DNA of 64,000 nt from Chimonanthus salicifolius (Eukaryota > Streptophyta > Magnoliopsida > Laurales > Calycanthaceae). Position numbers and translations under genes: made by a program. The notes below the pieces were generated by a model. That model did not search any database. It was not told the DNA's origin and was given only the letters and a program-made list of their open reading frames with translations. The DNA lies in contig CM023539.1 of NCBI GenBank assembly GCA_013350335.1, positions 69,336,781-69,400,780 on the forward strand, in the 5' to 3' direction. This document shows, piece by piece, positions 1 to 11,378 of the stretch (position 1 is the stretch's first letter; every line of letters begins with the position of its first letter).

Positions 1-290
1 AATATGATTATGTACTTTGCAATCTAAAGATATAAAATGGAGTAGTCTTAGGATCTATTATAACCGCAGTTAGATTAAGATTAAGTTTATTCCGCAAATC
101 TTATTTGTACCATGTGTGGATCGGTTCTTATGGACTTAGTTCATACGCACATGGGCTTGGGCAGTTAAGGGTCAGACTTAGAAGTTCGAACTTAACTCGC
201 GTCGTGACATCCCGCCCCGATCACTTGTTTATTATTATTAAAAAAAAAAATAAACTCTGATTATTAGAGTGAAAAGGGCGGGGTGTTACA
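1..290 (+). repeat. 3' end of family-B 5' LTR
   Basis: The segment ends in GGTGTTACA directly before the primer-binding site, the usual CA terminus of an LTR. It contains the stretch GTTAAGGGTCAGACTT and the motif AACTCGCGTCGTGACATC, both of which recur as reverse complements near 20430-20480 and 27690-27740. The upstream part of the LTR lies outside the window. Confidence 0.85.
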
Positions 291-292
291 GT

Positions 293-304
293 TGGTATCA
301 GAGC
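293..304 (+). other. Primer-binding site (tRNA-iMet)
   Basis: TGGTATCAGAGC follows the LTR terminus after two bases. This is the standard plant retrotransposon primer site complementary to the 3' end of initiator methionine tRNA. Confidence 0.92.
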
Positions 305-695
305 GAAACGGGAAGTTGAATCTTTCGAAGTAAGATTAAGACAGTTTCATGTCTCACTGACAGATAAGAATCGCTACTGACCGACCCTTCGAAGTCTGCT
401 GACTAGGGGCCGGATTAATTTACTTTGTTAGACTCAGACTGAACAATCAATCTGAGAACAACAATGAAAGATAGCAAAGTAAAGTACAATCATCATAATT
501 GGACCTGTCAAACATAGCAAAAATAGGATACACTTCCCCGATATCCCCAATTGAAAGACAAACAATAGGTATTTAGAAATTTCCCAAAAAAGAAAACAAA
601 CCAAGAGTGCTTATTTGTCAAATTCCCCAAAATTGGGAAAATACAAACTGTACGAGGAAAACTAAGTCAATGATGTTTTCTTGACTTAGGAAAAA
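305..695 (+). other. Untranslated leader of the family-B element
   Basis: This is non-coding leader between primer site and gag. The first ~170 bp are closely matched after the primer sites at 19575, 42785 and 53272, and on the reverse strand before 33033. The shared part contains CGAAGTAAGATTAAGAC, a splice-donor-like site, and CTCACTGACAG. The leader closes with TTTTCTTGACTTAG (acceptor-like) six bases before the gag ATG. Its conservation suggests a packaging or splicing role, but that is inference. Confidence 0.6.
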
Positions 696-2571
696 ATGGC
701 TCCAAAGAAAAAGATCTCTCAGAACCAGAAGGCGAAGGAAAAAGTGTTACCAATCACTCAAAAGGAGGTATCTCAACCTGAGAAAGAGGTATCTCAACCT
801 GAGAAGGAGTAATCTTTACACGAAAAATTCACACTATAAGGAAGAGTCACATCACTCTCGGCGAGAAGAAGGAGGACCGTGAACACTCATCTCGGAAGGA
901 GGAAGAGGGAATAGTGGCTACATATACCACATGTGTCGCTGAACTACAGAGCTTAGTTCAAGCGGTGGTGACTTCTGTACTCCAACAGCATATGAATGGA
1001 AGTGAAAGTTCTAGTGACGCCAGTAACCGGAACTGGTTAGAGATTCTTCCAGCAACAGCGTCCTCCTACTTCAAGGGAAAGAAAGGGGCTGTCGGAGCAG
1101 AGCATTGGCTAAAGAAGATCACTCAGATCTTGACCCTACTTCAGATCTCGAGTCATGATGACAAGATTCTGCTGGCTACATCCCAACTGATCGAGGATAC
1201 CAGCAAATGGTGGGAGGTTATTGAAAAACAGCAAGCACTTGTATCGGATAGGGAAAGGACTAGAATGACGTGGGAATGGTTCTCAGCTACCTTTCTAGAT
1301 CAGTATTTTCCCGAGGAGGAGAAGGAGCGTCACATTCAAGCTTTCCTATCCTGGGTACAAGGCTCTATGACGGTGGCGGAGTATCACCGGGAATTTCTCA
1401 GTCTATCCTGCTATGCATTTTATGGTGGATACAGAACACCGCAGGGCACGGAAGTTTGAGAGGGGTCTACGGCCAAACATTAGGGCCAAAGTATCCATAT
1501 TCAAGGCAGCCACACTGGCTGAGGTGGTCAGAAAGGCCATTATAGCAGAGCGAGAGTTGAATGAGATGGTGCAGTTTGACAACCGCTGAGCTCTAAGTGG
1601 AAGGGGTGGGTTCCAGCCCAACAAGAGGTTCCGACAGGACTTCAGCAGACCCTCACCATCTATAGGGTCCACAGGGGGCTTTCGTTCCAACCAACCCTCC
1701 CCATCTGCATGAGTCACTCAGGCATTCAGAGGGTGAACAACTGTTTCACTGTGATCAGCCGGGTCACTTCAAGAGAGATTACCCAAAGCTCAACAAGCTC
1801 TCATTTTCCAAGGATCTTTCCGTCCACCAGCTAGGCCAGCTAACTCCCGAGGAGGCAGGACATATAATCAGGCGGGGGGCGCCTAACCCTACTGGATCTG
1901 GACGTCTGTTTATTCTAGCACCTCCAGAGGATGTGGATCATTCTGTGATTCAAGGTATGGCTGTTGTCAGTAGTTCCTATGCCTATGCACTATTTGATTT
2001 TGGAGCATCACACTCCTTTATATCTACATCATTTATAACTGCTACTAGTACTCTAGTTCAAAAATTGTCCACATCACTCACAATTGTATTCCCTGTCAGA
2101 GACACGTAATTGGGACTCATATGCACGGCTGTGAATACCAAACTAGCTGGACTCAAATTTGAGTTCAATTATCTCATGCTCGATATGTTTGAGTACGATA
2201 TTATTTTCGGCATGGACTGGTTGGCTAGCTTTCAGGCCAACATTGACTGTTATCGCCGCAGAGTGACATTTTGGTCACCCGAGGGAAAGCAGTATGTAGT
2301 TCGTACAGACAAGCAGAGCAGACTGTAGGAAGGGTTGAACCATTTGATATTGAACAATATCATCATAAACGAAGCACCAGCCATTGAACTTCCGGCAATT
2401 GTGAAAGAATTTCCGGATGTGTTCCCAAAAGAACTCCCTGGCTTACCACCCATGAGGGAACTCAATTTTGAGATCAAGCGATATCCTGGTACTTCACCAG
2501 TATCTTTACCACATTATCGGATGGCACCAGCGGAGATGTCCGAGCTAAGAAGCAGATTGATGACTGCTTAG
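696..2571 (+). pseudogene. gag-protease-RT (start) of family B, multiply broken
   Basis: The polyprotein would supply nucleocapsid, protease and pol for retrotransposition. It starts at ATG 696 (MAPKKKIS, matching intact copies) and hits TAA at 810 after 38 codons. Gag matrix/capsid homology resumes at 914-1420 (IQAFLSWVQGSMTVAEYH). A 2-bp deletion near 1421 shifts the frame, and TGA follows near 1587. One base is missing inside the zinc knuckle (about 1745), whose last Cys has become Tyr. The protease active site reads D-F-G instead of D-S-G near 1997. TAA follows near 2107 and TAG at 2326-2328. The N-terminal linker of reverse transcriptase (YRMAPAEM) is reached at about 2517, then another 1-bp loss occurs before the gap. 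Cannot be functional. Confidence 0.9.
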
Positions 2572-2671
2572 NNNNNNNNNNNNNNNNNNNNNNNNNNNNN
2601 NNNNNNNNNNNNNNNNNNNNNNNNNNNNNNNNNNNNNNNNNNNNNNNNNNNNNNNNNNNNNNNNNNNNNNN
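2572..2671. other. Assembly gap (100 N)
   Basis: This is exactly 100 N, a conventional placeholder of unknown true size. It cuts the family-B pol gene on its left, and an unrelated LTR piece follows on its right, so the missing DNA could be several kilobases. Confidence 0.97.
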
Positions 2672-3649
2672 AAAAGTGAACCATGAACCCTATGGTAATA
2701 TCTTGGGACTTTTATGAATGGAAAACAATGGAGAGAAATGAAAATATTAAATGGATTGGTAAGCATGGTAGGTGATGTTTTATATGAGATGAAAAATGGG
2801 GTTTTAAATGAATGAGTTAAATTCATTGGTGAAGGTAAGATGAACCAAGAAATTAGGAAATGGACATCATGGGTTCGGCCATACACCATGGCCGAACCCA
2901 TGACCCCTTTTGGGAGCCATATTATGGGCTAGGTATGGAATTATTTATGGGATTAAATATTTACAAATTTTATTAAACTAGATGGCTGATTTTATGATGT
3001 TATGTCATGATTAAGAAATTATAAATGGGCCAAGTTTATGGGTCAGATATGGACCTAAATATGCATGAATAAAAGGGGTAACTTAACCATGGAAGAGGAG
3101 TGGCAAAACCGTAATTTGTGGCCACATTGAAGGACCATGGGTTCGACCATGGTACATGGCCGAACCCTATGTGGGTTGGACATGAAAATGGATATATTAT
3201 GAATGAATAAATGAAGCGGATAGTTGCTGCGTTTTAGGCTCGCAAATCGGAATTTTAAATTTGGCCAAAATTGGATTTATGTATGAGTCTAAAACCAATG
3301 GATAATGGGCTAAGTTAGGGACTTAATCATGGATGATGTATGGACTAATTCGGTAAATGTAATAAGGTATCGGGCGTCGCAAACGGTACGCGATCGGCGA
3401 CCGGATTATTGAACGGGAAGCGTAACGGAACGCGACGCGGTATTCGGTAGGATTCCTACCTTTTTGTAAGCGATGGATATGTGATGGTGTTTTAAATTAT
3501 TTTGACTTGGCTTATTATGGATTTATGATTATAATTTATGATTTATGGGACTTGCACTATGATGGGTTTTAACTTATGAATTACATGACAGTGTCATGGA
3601 TTATATTTTAATATTATGCATCATATGACTATGTATGGTATATCGAATA
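2672..3649 (+). repeat. Family-E LTR fragment, related to A/B/C LTRs
   Basis: This AT-rich non-coding stretch carries two copies of the LTR palindrome (near 2868-2902 and 3136-3171). It also has the stem GGTAGGATTCCTACC near 3447, which has counterparts near 14810, 18575, 21345 (reverse) and 52255. Those features place it in the same LTR superfamily, but the rest does not align closely with A, B or C. Neither LTR terminus is present: the left end is at the gap and the right end meets D-element DNA at 3650. No gene seen. Confidence 0.65.
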
Positions 3650-3781
3650 GCGTGGAGGGAGAGAGTCAGCTACTTGGGAGCTAGAATCATCGATGCGGAA
3701 AAAATATCTGGGTTTCTTCGAGGATCAAGGTACGACTTTTAGTATAATTTCGAGGACGAAATTGCTTAAGGGGGGGTAGGT
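3650..3781 (+). repeat. 3' end of the internal region of an upstream family-D copy
   Basis: These 132 bp match 11247-11378 base for base except for one visible difference in the G-run. They encode the last part of the D chromodomain-like tail (ESATWELESS) and the polypurine tract. They lie directly upstream of the D 5' LTR, so that LTR is also the 3' LTR of a second, truncated D copy. Confidence 0.85.
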
Positions 3782-6435
3782 TGTAGCGACCCGACCCGAT
3801 TTTTCGGGATTTTAGGGTCTCAGTAGCAGTGGGGAAGGGATGAATCCTGTTATAGGCCTCGTCTCGCCCGACCCCGAGCTCAGAAGCTCGAAGGGGCATT
3901 TTAGTAATTTAAACTATTTAATACCTTGTCATACAAAAAAAAAAATATATTTGAAAATCACACTTTTCCTCATCCGAGGTTTGACATCCGATTTTTTTTC
4001 TTCTGATTTTGAAACAATGTTTTTGCAAAAATCTGATTTTATAAAAAAAAAAAAAAAACCCTAAAACCCTTCCCCTTATAATCCCTCTTTCCCTTCGCTG
4101 CGCACTGTAGCACGCAGCTACAGTGCCGCGGCACCCTTACCGCCTCCTCTCCCATACTCCTTCTCCCTCGGCCGTCCGTCTTCTCTCTCTCCCTGGTTCT
4201 TCTCCTCTCGTCCTCCGGCCCCTCTTTCCCCTTCGCCTCGACGACCGGCGTCTCGGAGTCGCCGTCACCGCCCAACCGAGCAAGGTACCTTCTTCCCCTC
4301 ATCTTCCCCTTCTCCGATTTTGCTCCGATTTTTCCTTGTCTTTTTCCTTTCCTCTCTCTCCGATTTTCCCTCTAATTTTTACCCGGTTTTCCGATGGATT
4401 TTCCCAGCCCCCCTTCGGTTTTTCCCTCTTCCTTCTTCTCCCTCTCCTCCCTGCGTTTTTCTCCTCTTCCTCTTTCCCCCTTCGGCTGGGCAGCAGAGTC
4501 AACTCAGCCGAGCAACCGAGTTGGCTCAGCTGAGCAGCCGAGTTGGCTCAGCTGAGTTCGAGTGTGGGCCCCGCTGAGCCGGGCCCAGCTCGGCTCGCCC
4601 TTGACCCAGCTCGGCCGGGTCTAGTTTTGGGCTCGGCCCAGTTTTCAGGCCCAGTCCAGCTTTGGGCCCGGCCCAGTTTCAGGCCTGGCCCATTTCGGGC
4701 CCAGTTTTAGGCCCGGCCCATTTCGGGCCCATTTTCAGTTCGAGCTTAGTTTAGCCTGTTTTATCTCATTTACTTATTCTGTGCTCTTGTCTCTTCAGAT
4801 CGAGCCCCCTTCAAACCAACGGACCCGTCTTCTCACGATTGATTTTCAAACGCACACCGGTGAGGGAACTAACACACTTTTAGCATACACATTTCTGCAT
4901 TTATTTATCTTCGAATTATGTGGATGCGAAATGCGCAGAATGGGACCCCTTATATCTAATTCTACCGCTCGACAAGGGAACCGTTCAGATAAGCATGCGG
5001 TGAGGGGACCACTCTGTGTATCCGCGTCCGGTAATGATGTGAGAATGATAGATGGACTTGATGTTATACCAGTTGTGCATGATTAAGTAATTTGGATGTG
5101 ATTGATTGATAACATGATGAAACATCAACATGCTAGTATGTGGTAGACTGTGGTATGCAAGATTGTCTAGGATTTGATGCTGCTTCATTGAGAACATGTG
5201 TATTGTTAATTGTACCTGCACAGGCCTATTGTTAATTGTACATGCATTTGTCGGATGTGTAGAATGTCAGAGGGGCTTGGACGTTAAGTAACATTAGGGT
5301 TATGTGGGGCCATGCGGTGGACGCGTGATGGGATGTGTACCGCCTTGTGATTGGATGTGGGTAGTCGTGCCCCTAGCTTGAATAAAATGGTCGGTTTGTC
5401 TTGTGGTCACCAGATACACCTTTGGGGGGAGGTGTAACCTGACTTGGGGAACAAGGTGCCTGGAAGTCCCCAATAGGGATCCGTTGGGGAAGTAGTCGTG
5501 TCAATCCTTGACAGGCCATCAGGCTGAAGGTTGGTTCACCCAAGGTAACCTTAGAAGCCTCTTGTAGTTCCGATACCCAAATGTGGAATGAATGAGATGA
5601 TCCCTGTGTGACCGAGTAGGCTGAGGAGGTGCTCGCCTAGGTCGAGGGATGAAGCGGTGAGGGGCAGCTCCCGCTGGCATGAGTTGTGATCCCTGTGTGA
5701 CCGAGTAGGCTGAGGAGGTGCTCGCCTAGGTCGAGGGACGAAGCGGTGAGGGGCAGCTCCCGCTGGCATGGGTTGTGATCCCCGTGTGACCGAGTAGGCT
5801 GAGGAGGTGCTCGCCTAGGTCGAGGGACGGAGCGGTGAGGGACAGCTCCCGCCAGTATAGTTTGTGATCCCTAGATGATCGAATAGGCTGAGGATTTGCT
5901 CGCCTGCTCATTGGTTAAGGGATTGAGGTTGTTTAGATAAGGTGGTCGTGGGCCATGTTGAGTACCTACCGAATGGCCCGTACGGTGGGTCGAGTACGTG
6001 TTGTGTGGGAACCATGTACGTGGATCTTTGTTATTCCTTAGTGGTAGATATGCAGTGTGTGATATATGTTGTGTGATTATATGCATGTGTTCCCTTGCTG
6101 AGTATGAAGTACTCACCCCCTTGCCTTTCAGGTGGCTCGATGGATGCGGGATCCAGCGGGTCCAAGACCAGGCTTAGGCGATGATGCTTTCGGATTGCTT
6201 AACTACTTTCCTTTTATTAATTAGAAAGAAACTTGTGTTTATTTTGGATATTGTCTATCGTTGTGGATGACTGTACTAGCCACCTATTGCACTATCGTGT
6301 TAACCGAACTTATGGTATCTCTTTTCTCTTGGTGATTGATGTTTAGTCAAAAAAAAATATACTGGTGGTTTGGAATGTGTGATATTTCGGTTTGGTATCG
6401 ATAGTAACACGTTCGTTTCGGGATGGGGTGTTACA
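3782..6435 (+). repeat. Family-D LTR (5' copy)
   Basis: This 2,654-bp LTR begins TGTAGCGACCC and ends GGGGTGTTACA. A TATA-like TTATAAT lies near 4076, soon followed by a small inverted repeat (CACTGTAG/CTACAGTG, about 4105-4127) and a C/T-rich stretch. GGCCCAG/CGGCCCA-type repeats fill 4560-4740. Acceptor-like pyrimidine tracts ending in CAG occur near 4798 and 6130. AATAAA near 5379 could serve as a polyadenylation signal. An 89-bp tandem repeat sits at 5599-5935. Promoter and processing roles are inferred. Confidence 0.9.
5599..5935 (+). repeat. 89-bp tandem repeat inside family-D LTR
   Basis: Units start at 5599, 5688, 5777 and 5866, giving an exact 89-bp period for the first three. Each reads GATCCC(T/C)GTGTGACCGAG, a GCTGAGGAGGTGCTCGCC core, then GGTGAGG(G/A)CAGCTCCCGC. 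The fourth unit is shorter and diverged. The same repeat occurs in opposite orientation, with a ~95-bp period, at 15776-16032, 38175-38399, 39207-39338 and 49455-49711. Confidence 0.9.
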
Positions 6436-6437
6436 TT

Positions 6438-6449
6438 TGGTATCAGAGC
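6438..6449 (+). other. Primer-binding site of family-D element
   Basis: TGGTATCAGAGC lies two bases after the LTR end. It is the tRNA-iMet type, marking the start of minus-strand DNA synthesis. Confidence 0.92.
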
Positions 6450-6685
6450 AAGGTTCCACTCTCGGACTGTGCTGTTGGGCTAAATTGAGAGTTGTTAATG
6501 ATTAACGACTAGGTTCGTCCGCCGCAAGGTATGGTAGATGAGACCGAGTTTGAGGTGGAGACTAGACACCCTGATTTTGTTGTTGTTGTTGGTAGGATGG
6601 TTTGAATTTTGACACTTGAGCTGTGTTTGGTTTTAGCTCCTTATTTGACTTAAAGGCTGATCGGTGCTTGATTTGTGAACAGGCT

Positions 6686-9600
6686 ATGGTAAGCACTCGT
6701 TCCAATGGTGCAGGCCGTCCAGGGCCGTATGGGATGCCTGAGATTACAGAGGTTTTAGAGACTCCACAAGCTGAGGTGGAGAACACACCGGTGGTAGTAC
6801 CTGAGGGAGCAGTAGAACAACCTCCGGTGGTCCCTGTGCCAGTTGAGGGTCCTGCTCAAGGACACCGAGACCCTGAGGCGATGTTTGCCCGCTACGAGAG
6901 GATGATCGAGACATATGAAAGGAATATGAAAAGACAAGAAGATCCGATAGCTCAGCATGTCGACCAGCCCGTTAATCCCCCACGTGCAGTTGGACAATTT
7001 GAAACTAGACAGATGGTGGCGCTCAGAGAGTTCAAGCGCTATTTTCCGTCTATATATCATGGGGGTGCGAACCCCCTGGAGGCTGAGAGGTGGTTGGGTG
7101 AGATGGACCGCCTACTGGATTCATTGGGCATTGTAGAGTCTGATCTGAGAGTCACTCTAGAGACACATCACCTTCAGGGAGAGGCTTCTAGTTGGTGGCT
7201 TGAGGAGCCCCTCCGAGAGTTGGGACGAGCTGACTGGGGCAAGTTCAAGGAGCTCTTCTTAGCCAGGTTCTTTCCATCAGTAGTGAGGCAAACAAAAATC
7301 AGTGAGTTCATTAAACTGGAGCAGGGTAACTTTACAGTGTGGGAGTATGATGCCCGTTTTGTGGAATTGTCACGCTATGCTCCACACTTGGTGGCGAAAG
7401 AAGAGGATAAAGCCCGTAAGTTTGAGGAGGGCCTACACCCGGCTCTACAGTGTATGGTTATGCCTTTGAGGTGCGTTACCTATGCAGAGGTGGTACAGCG
7501 GGCACTGATAGCAGAGGGCGCCATCATGAGATCCAGCGGCGTGGTATACCAGCCAGCATCAGTGAGTACTTATAGGCCGAGCAGAGGCCATGACAGGAAG
7601 AAAAGGCGACCAGCGCCTTATCAGACCCGAGGGGTTATTCCCGGGCGACCACATTCAGGTTCGATTGTGCCAGTAGTGGGTGGTCAGCCTGAGCCAGTTA
7701 AGTGTTTTGACTGCGGCCAGATCGGTCACATTCGGAGGGACTGCCCTCAATTTCAGCAGCGGCCTAGGGCCATTCATTGCTACACTTGTGGGGAGGCTGG
7801 GTATATCTCGCGGGACTGTCCCCAGAGGGGTGGCCGAGGTGTTGTGGTGGCGCCCACCCAGGCGATGGTTCCCGCTGATGGATACGGTCAGATGGCATCG
7901 ACTCGACCTACTGCACCGAGAGCAGCACCATCGCAGAAGGACAGAGGCCGAGGTAGGCCCAATCAGTCAGCTCAGAGCAAGATGTACGCCCTAATACAAC
8001 AGCCAGAGGAGTTCTTGCCACCATCAGTCATGCAGGGTATGTTGGTTCTTCATGGTTCCTTGGCCCGTGTTTTATTTGATTCGGGTGCCTCGCACTCTTA
8101 TATTGCTTTAGATTTTGCTCTTAGTTCTGGTTTGAATGTGGTAAAGGCTAAGACACCTTTACATATCAGATCTCCTCTGGGTAGTGAGGTAGTTGTAGAT
8201 CAGATTTGTCGGGGTTGTGTTTTATCGATGGGCGGCTTGCATCTTAAGTTTGATCTACGGATCATGGATATGTCAGAGTTTGATGTTATTATTGGGATGG
8301 ACTGGTTGTGTTCCCATCGGGTCGTCATTGACTGCTATCGCAGGAGGGTTTCAGGTAGTACTGTTTCAGGCGAGGCCTTTGTTGAGCGGTTGAACACTGC
8401 CTTTTGTCCAAGTGCAGATGAGTTAGGTGGACTTGTGGCCAGTCTGAGTTGGGAGGGTTCGGGGCCAGCAGGTGCTGAGATGCCCCGTGTGGTGTGTGAG
8501 TTCGAGGATGTCTTTCCAGAAAAGCTCACTGAGTTACCGCCACGTAGGGAGGTGGAGTTCGTTATAGACTTGCTCCCCGGCACCGCCCCAATTTCTGTCA
8601 CTCCCTATCGGATGGCACCAACTGAGATGTTGGAGTTAGGGAAGCAACTGACAGAGCTGCAGTCGGTTGGTTTTATCCGTCCTAGTACATCGCGATGGGG
8701 TGCTCCAGCCTTGTTCGCTAAGAAAAAGGACGGGAGTATGAGACTGTGCATAGATTACCGACAGTTGAATCGCGTGACCATAAAGAACAAGTATCCACTG
8801 CCGAGGATCGATGATTTGTTCGATCAGTTGAGAGGACCTAGATGTTTCTCGAAGATTGATCTCCGATCAGGTTACCATCAGGTAAGGGTACGGGATTGTG
8901 ACATAGAGAAAACAGCATTCCGTACGCGGTTTGGACACTTTGTATTTGTTGTGATGCCTTTTGGAGTGACCAATGCCCCAGCCACTTTTATGGACCTCAT
9001 GAACAGGATATTCAGACCTTATCTTGATCGGTTCATGGAAGTATTTATTGATGATATCCTTGTGTACTCAGCATCAGAGGAGGATCATGAGCAACACTTG
9101 AGGATCGTGCTACAGATTTTGAGGGATAATAAGTTGTTTGCAAAATACAGCAAGTGTGAGTTTTGGTTGCCAGAGGTACAGTTTTTGGGACATGTGGTAT
9201 CAGGGGAAGGGGTGGCTGTTGACCCGGCCAAGGTGGAGGCCGTGATGAGTTGGACGAGACTGCGTAATGTGACCGAGATCCGTAGTTTCTTGGGTCTGGC
9301 AGGCTATTATCGACGGTTCATACAGGATTTTTCTAAGATAGCTGCCCCTATGACAAGATTGACTCGTAAGGACCAGCCTTATGAGTGGACTGAGGCTTGT
9401 GAGTCAGCTTTCTTGGAGCTGAAGAAGAGACTGACGACCGCCCCAGTGTTGGTCATACCCGAGAGAGGTTTGGGCTATGCAGTCTTTTGTGATGCTTCTG
9501 CAGATGGTCTGGGTTCCGTCTTGATGCAGATGGGTCGTGTTGTGGCGTATGGCTCTCGACAGCTCATGGTTCACGAGCAGAACTACCCCACTCATGACCT

Positions 9601-11376
9601 GGAATTGGCAGCAGTGGCTTTGCACTTAAAATCTGGAGACATTACCTCTACGGAGAGAAGTTCGAAGTATTCTCGGACCACCACAGTCTCAAATATCTGT
9701 TCACACAGAAAGAGCTAAACATGAGGCAGCGTCGGTGGATCGAGTACTTGGGAGATTATGATTTCGAACTTTCTTATCACCGCGGCAAGGCGAACGTTGT
9801 TGCAGACGCCTTGAGTCGGAAGTCTCGAGGAGTACTAGCCAGCTTGATTGGTGAGGCCAGAGCAGCGGCCTTGTGCAGTATGGTAGTACGATCAGGGTTG
9901 GATGGCTTAGTCTTGGAAGCCCAGCAAACTGACTCAGATTCAATGGGATATCGAGATCGAGTGGCTGCTGGGGACGGACCCCATGGTTGTGCAGTTAGCG
10001 CAGACGGTGCAGTGACTTTCGATGGTCGGTTGTATGTACCAGAGCAGTGTCGTGAGGAGGTTTTGCGACACTTCCACCATACGAGATTTGCGGTACACCC
10101 GGGATGTGCCAAGATGTACCATGATCTAAGGCGACAATATTATTGGGTCGGCATGAAGAGGGCTGTAGCTAAGTTTGTGGCTCGAAGTTTGACGTGTCAG
10201 TAAGTCAAGTTTGAGCACCAAAGACCCGCTGGTGTAGAGCAACTACTTAAGATATCTGAATGGAAGTGGGAGCACATCACCATGGACTTTGTGACTGGAT
10301 TACCAAGATCGTCCAAGGGGCACGATACCATTTGCGTCATAGTGGATAGACTAACCAAGTCGGCCCACTTTATTGGCATGAAGGCGACTGATTCCTTGGA
10401 GAGACTGAGTCCACTGTATATGGAGCAGGTGGTTAGACTGCATGGAGTACCAGTGTTGATTGTTTCGGATCGAGACCCGAGGTTTGTCTCGCAATTTTGG
10501 CAGAGCTTACAGAGAGAGTTGGGTACTCAGTTATGCTTCAGCACAGCCTTTCATCCACAGACAGATGGCCAGTCGGAGCGGACCATCCAAATCTTAGAGG
10601 ATATGCTCCGTGCTTGTGTTTTGGATCATGTGGGTAGCTGGGAAGATCACTTACACCTAGTTGAGTTCGTCTACAACAACAGCTACCAGTCTAGCATTCA
10701 GATGGCACCATATGAGGCATTGTATGGTCGACCGTGCAGATCGCCTTTGTGTTGGGCAGAGACCAGTGAGGTTGTCTTGTCAGGACCAGAGATGGTTAGA
10801 GAGACTACAGAGCAAGTCAAACACATCAGGCAGAGGTTGTTGACTGCCCAGAGCCGACAGAAGAGTTATGCAGATCGCAGGAGGAGGCCACTGGAGTTTG
10901 CCGTGGGCGATCATGTTTTCCTCAGAGTCTCGCCCCGCCCTGGAGTTCAAAGGTTCGGGCGGAAAGGAAAGCTGTCGCCACGGTTTATTGGGCCCTTTGA
11001 GGTGCTAGAGAGAGTCGGGGAAGTGGCTTACAGGATCGCCCTTCCGCCGCAACTCGCTAGGGTGCACAACGTTTTCCACGTTTCCATGCTTCGAAAGTAT
11101 CAGCCGGACCCGTCGCATGTGTTTAACTGGGATGACGTGGACCTTAGCGAGGATGTCAGTTTCGACGAAGGTCCTGTGCAGATTAAGGATAGAATAGAGC
11201 AGGTGCTCCGTGGCAAGACTATTCCTAAGGTTCTAGTGATTTGGAAGCGTGGAGGGAGAGAGTCAGCTACTTGGGAGCTAGAATCATCGATGCGGAAAAA
11301 ATATCTGGGTTTCTTCGAGGATCAAGGTACGACTTTTAGTATAATTTCGAGGACGAAATTGCTTAAAGGGGGGTAG
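6686..11376 (+). pseudogene. gag-pol polyprotein, family D (one frameshift, one stop)
   Basis: One polyprotein gives capsid, protease, RT-RNase H and integrase. ATG 6686 (MVSTRSNG) is preferred over the in-frame ATG at 6623 because it follows an acceptor-like AACAG and matches the usual gag start. Order: capsid domain from ~7080; zinc knuckle 1 [14 protein letters not shown] near 7701; knuckle 2 [14 protein letters not shown] near 7780, with its His replaced by Tyr; protease DSGAS near 8078; RT with FIDDILVYS near 9045; RNase H FCDAS near 9487; integrase. A single-base deletion near 9620 shifts the frame within RNase H, and CAA has become TAA at 10201. The first Cys of the integrase HHCC finger is Ser at 10186. 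The integrase core, GPF motif and chromodomain-like tail follow intact to about 11376. Inactive as written, but only slightly damaged. Confidence 0.92.
11365..11373 (+). other. Polypurine tract, family D
   Basis: AAAGGGGGG lies five bases before the 3' LTR. It is the expected plus-strand priming site and overlaps the last codons of pol. Confidence 0.8.
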
Positions 11377-11378
11377 GT

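Larger units (their letters stand above)
1..2571 (+). mobile_element. Family-B Ty3/gypsy chromovirus, 5' part only
   Basis: The element consists of the last 290 bp of a 5' LTR, primer site, leader, gag, protease and the first residues of reverse transcriptase, then runs into a 100-N gap. It is placed in family B because its LTR end and gag/protease match the reverse-strand element at 20349-33462 more closely than the family-A element at 49712-59433. Like that element, it has only about 400 bp between primer site and gag and no extra ORF. Many lesions show it is old. The missing pol and 3' LTR may lie in the gap or be deleted. Confidence 0.85.

Noticed and set aside
2250..2477. Minus-strand frames opposite protease/RT at 2250 and 56170
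   Set aside because: Antisense shadows of pol; no independent evidence of expression.
4123..4577. Overlapping open frames in the family-D LTR (also at 11721-12175)
   Set aside because: Low-complexity Ser/Leu/Pro/Phe translation of a C/T-rich tract. The two LTR copies agree only because LTRs are duplicates, and no domain is visible.
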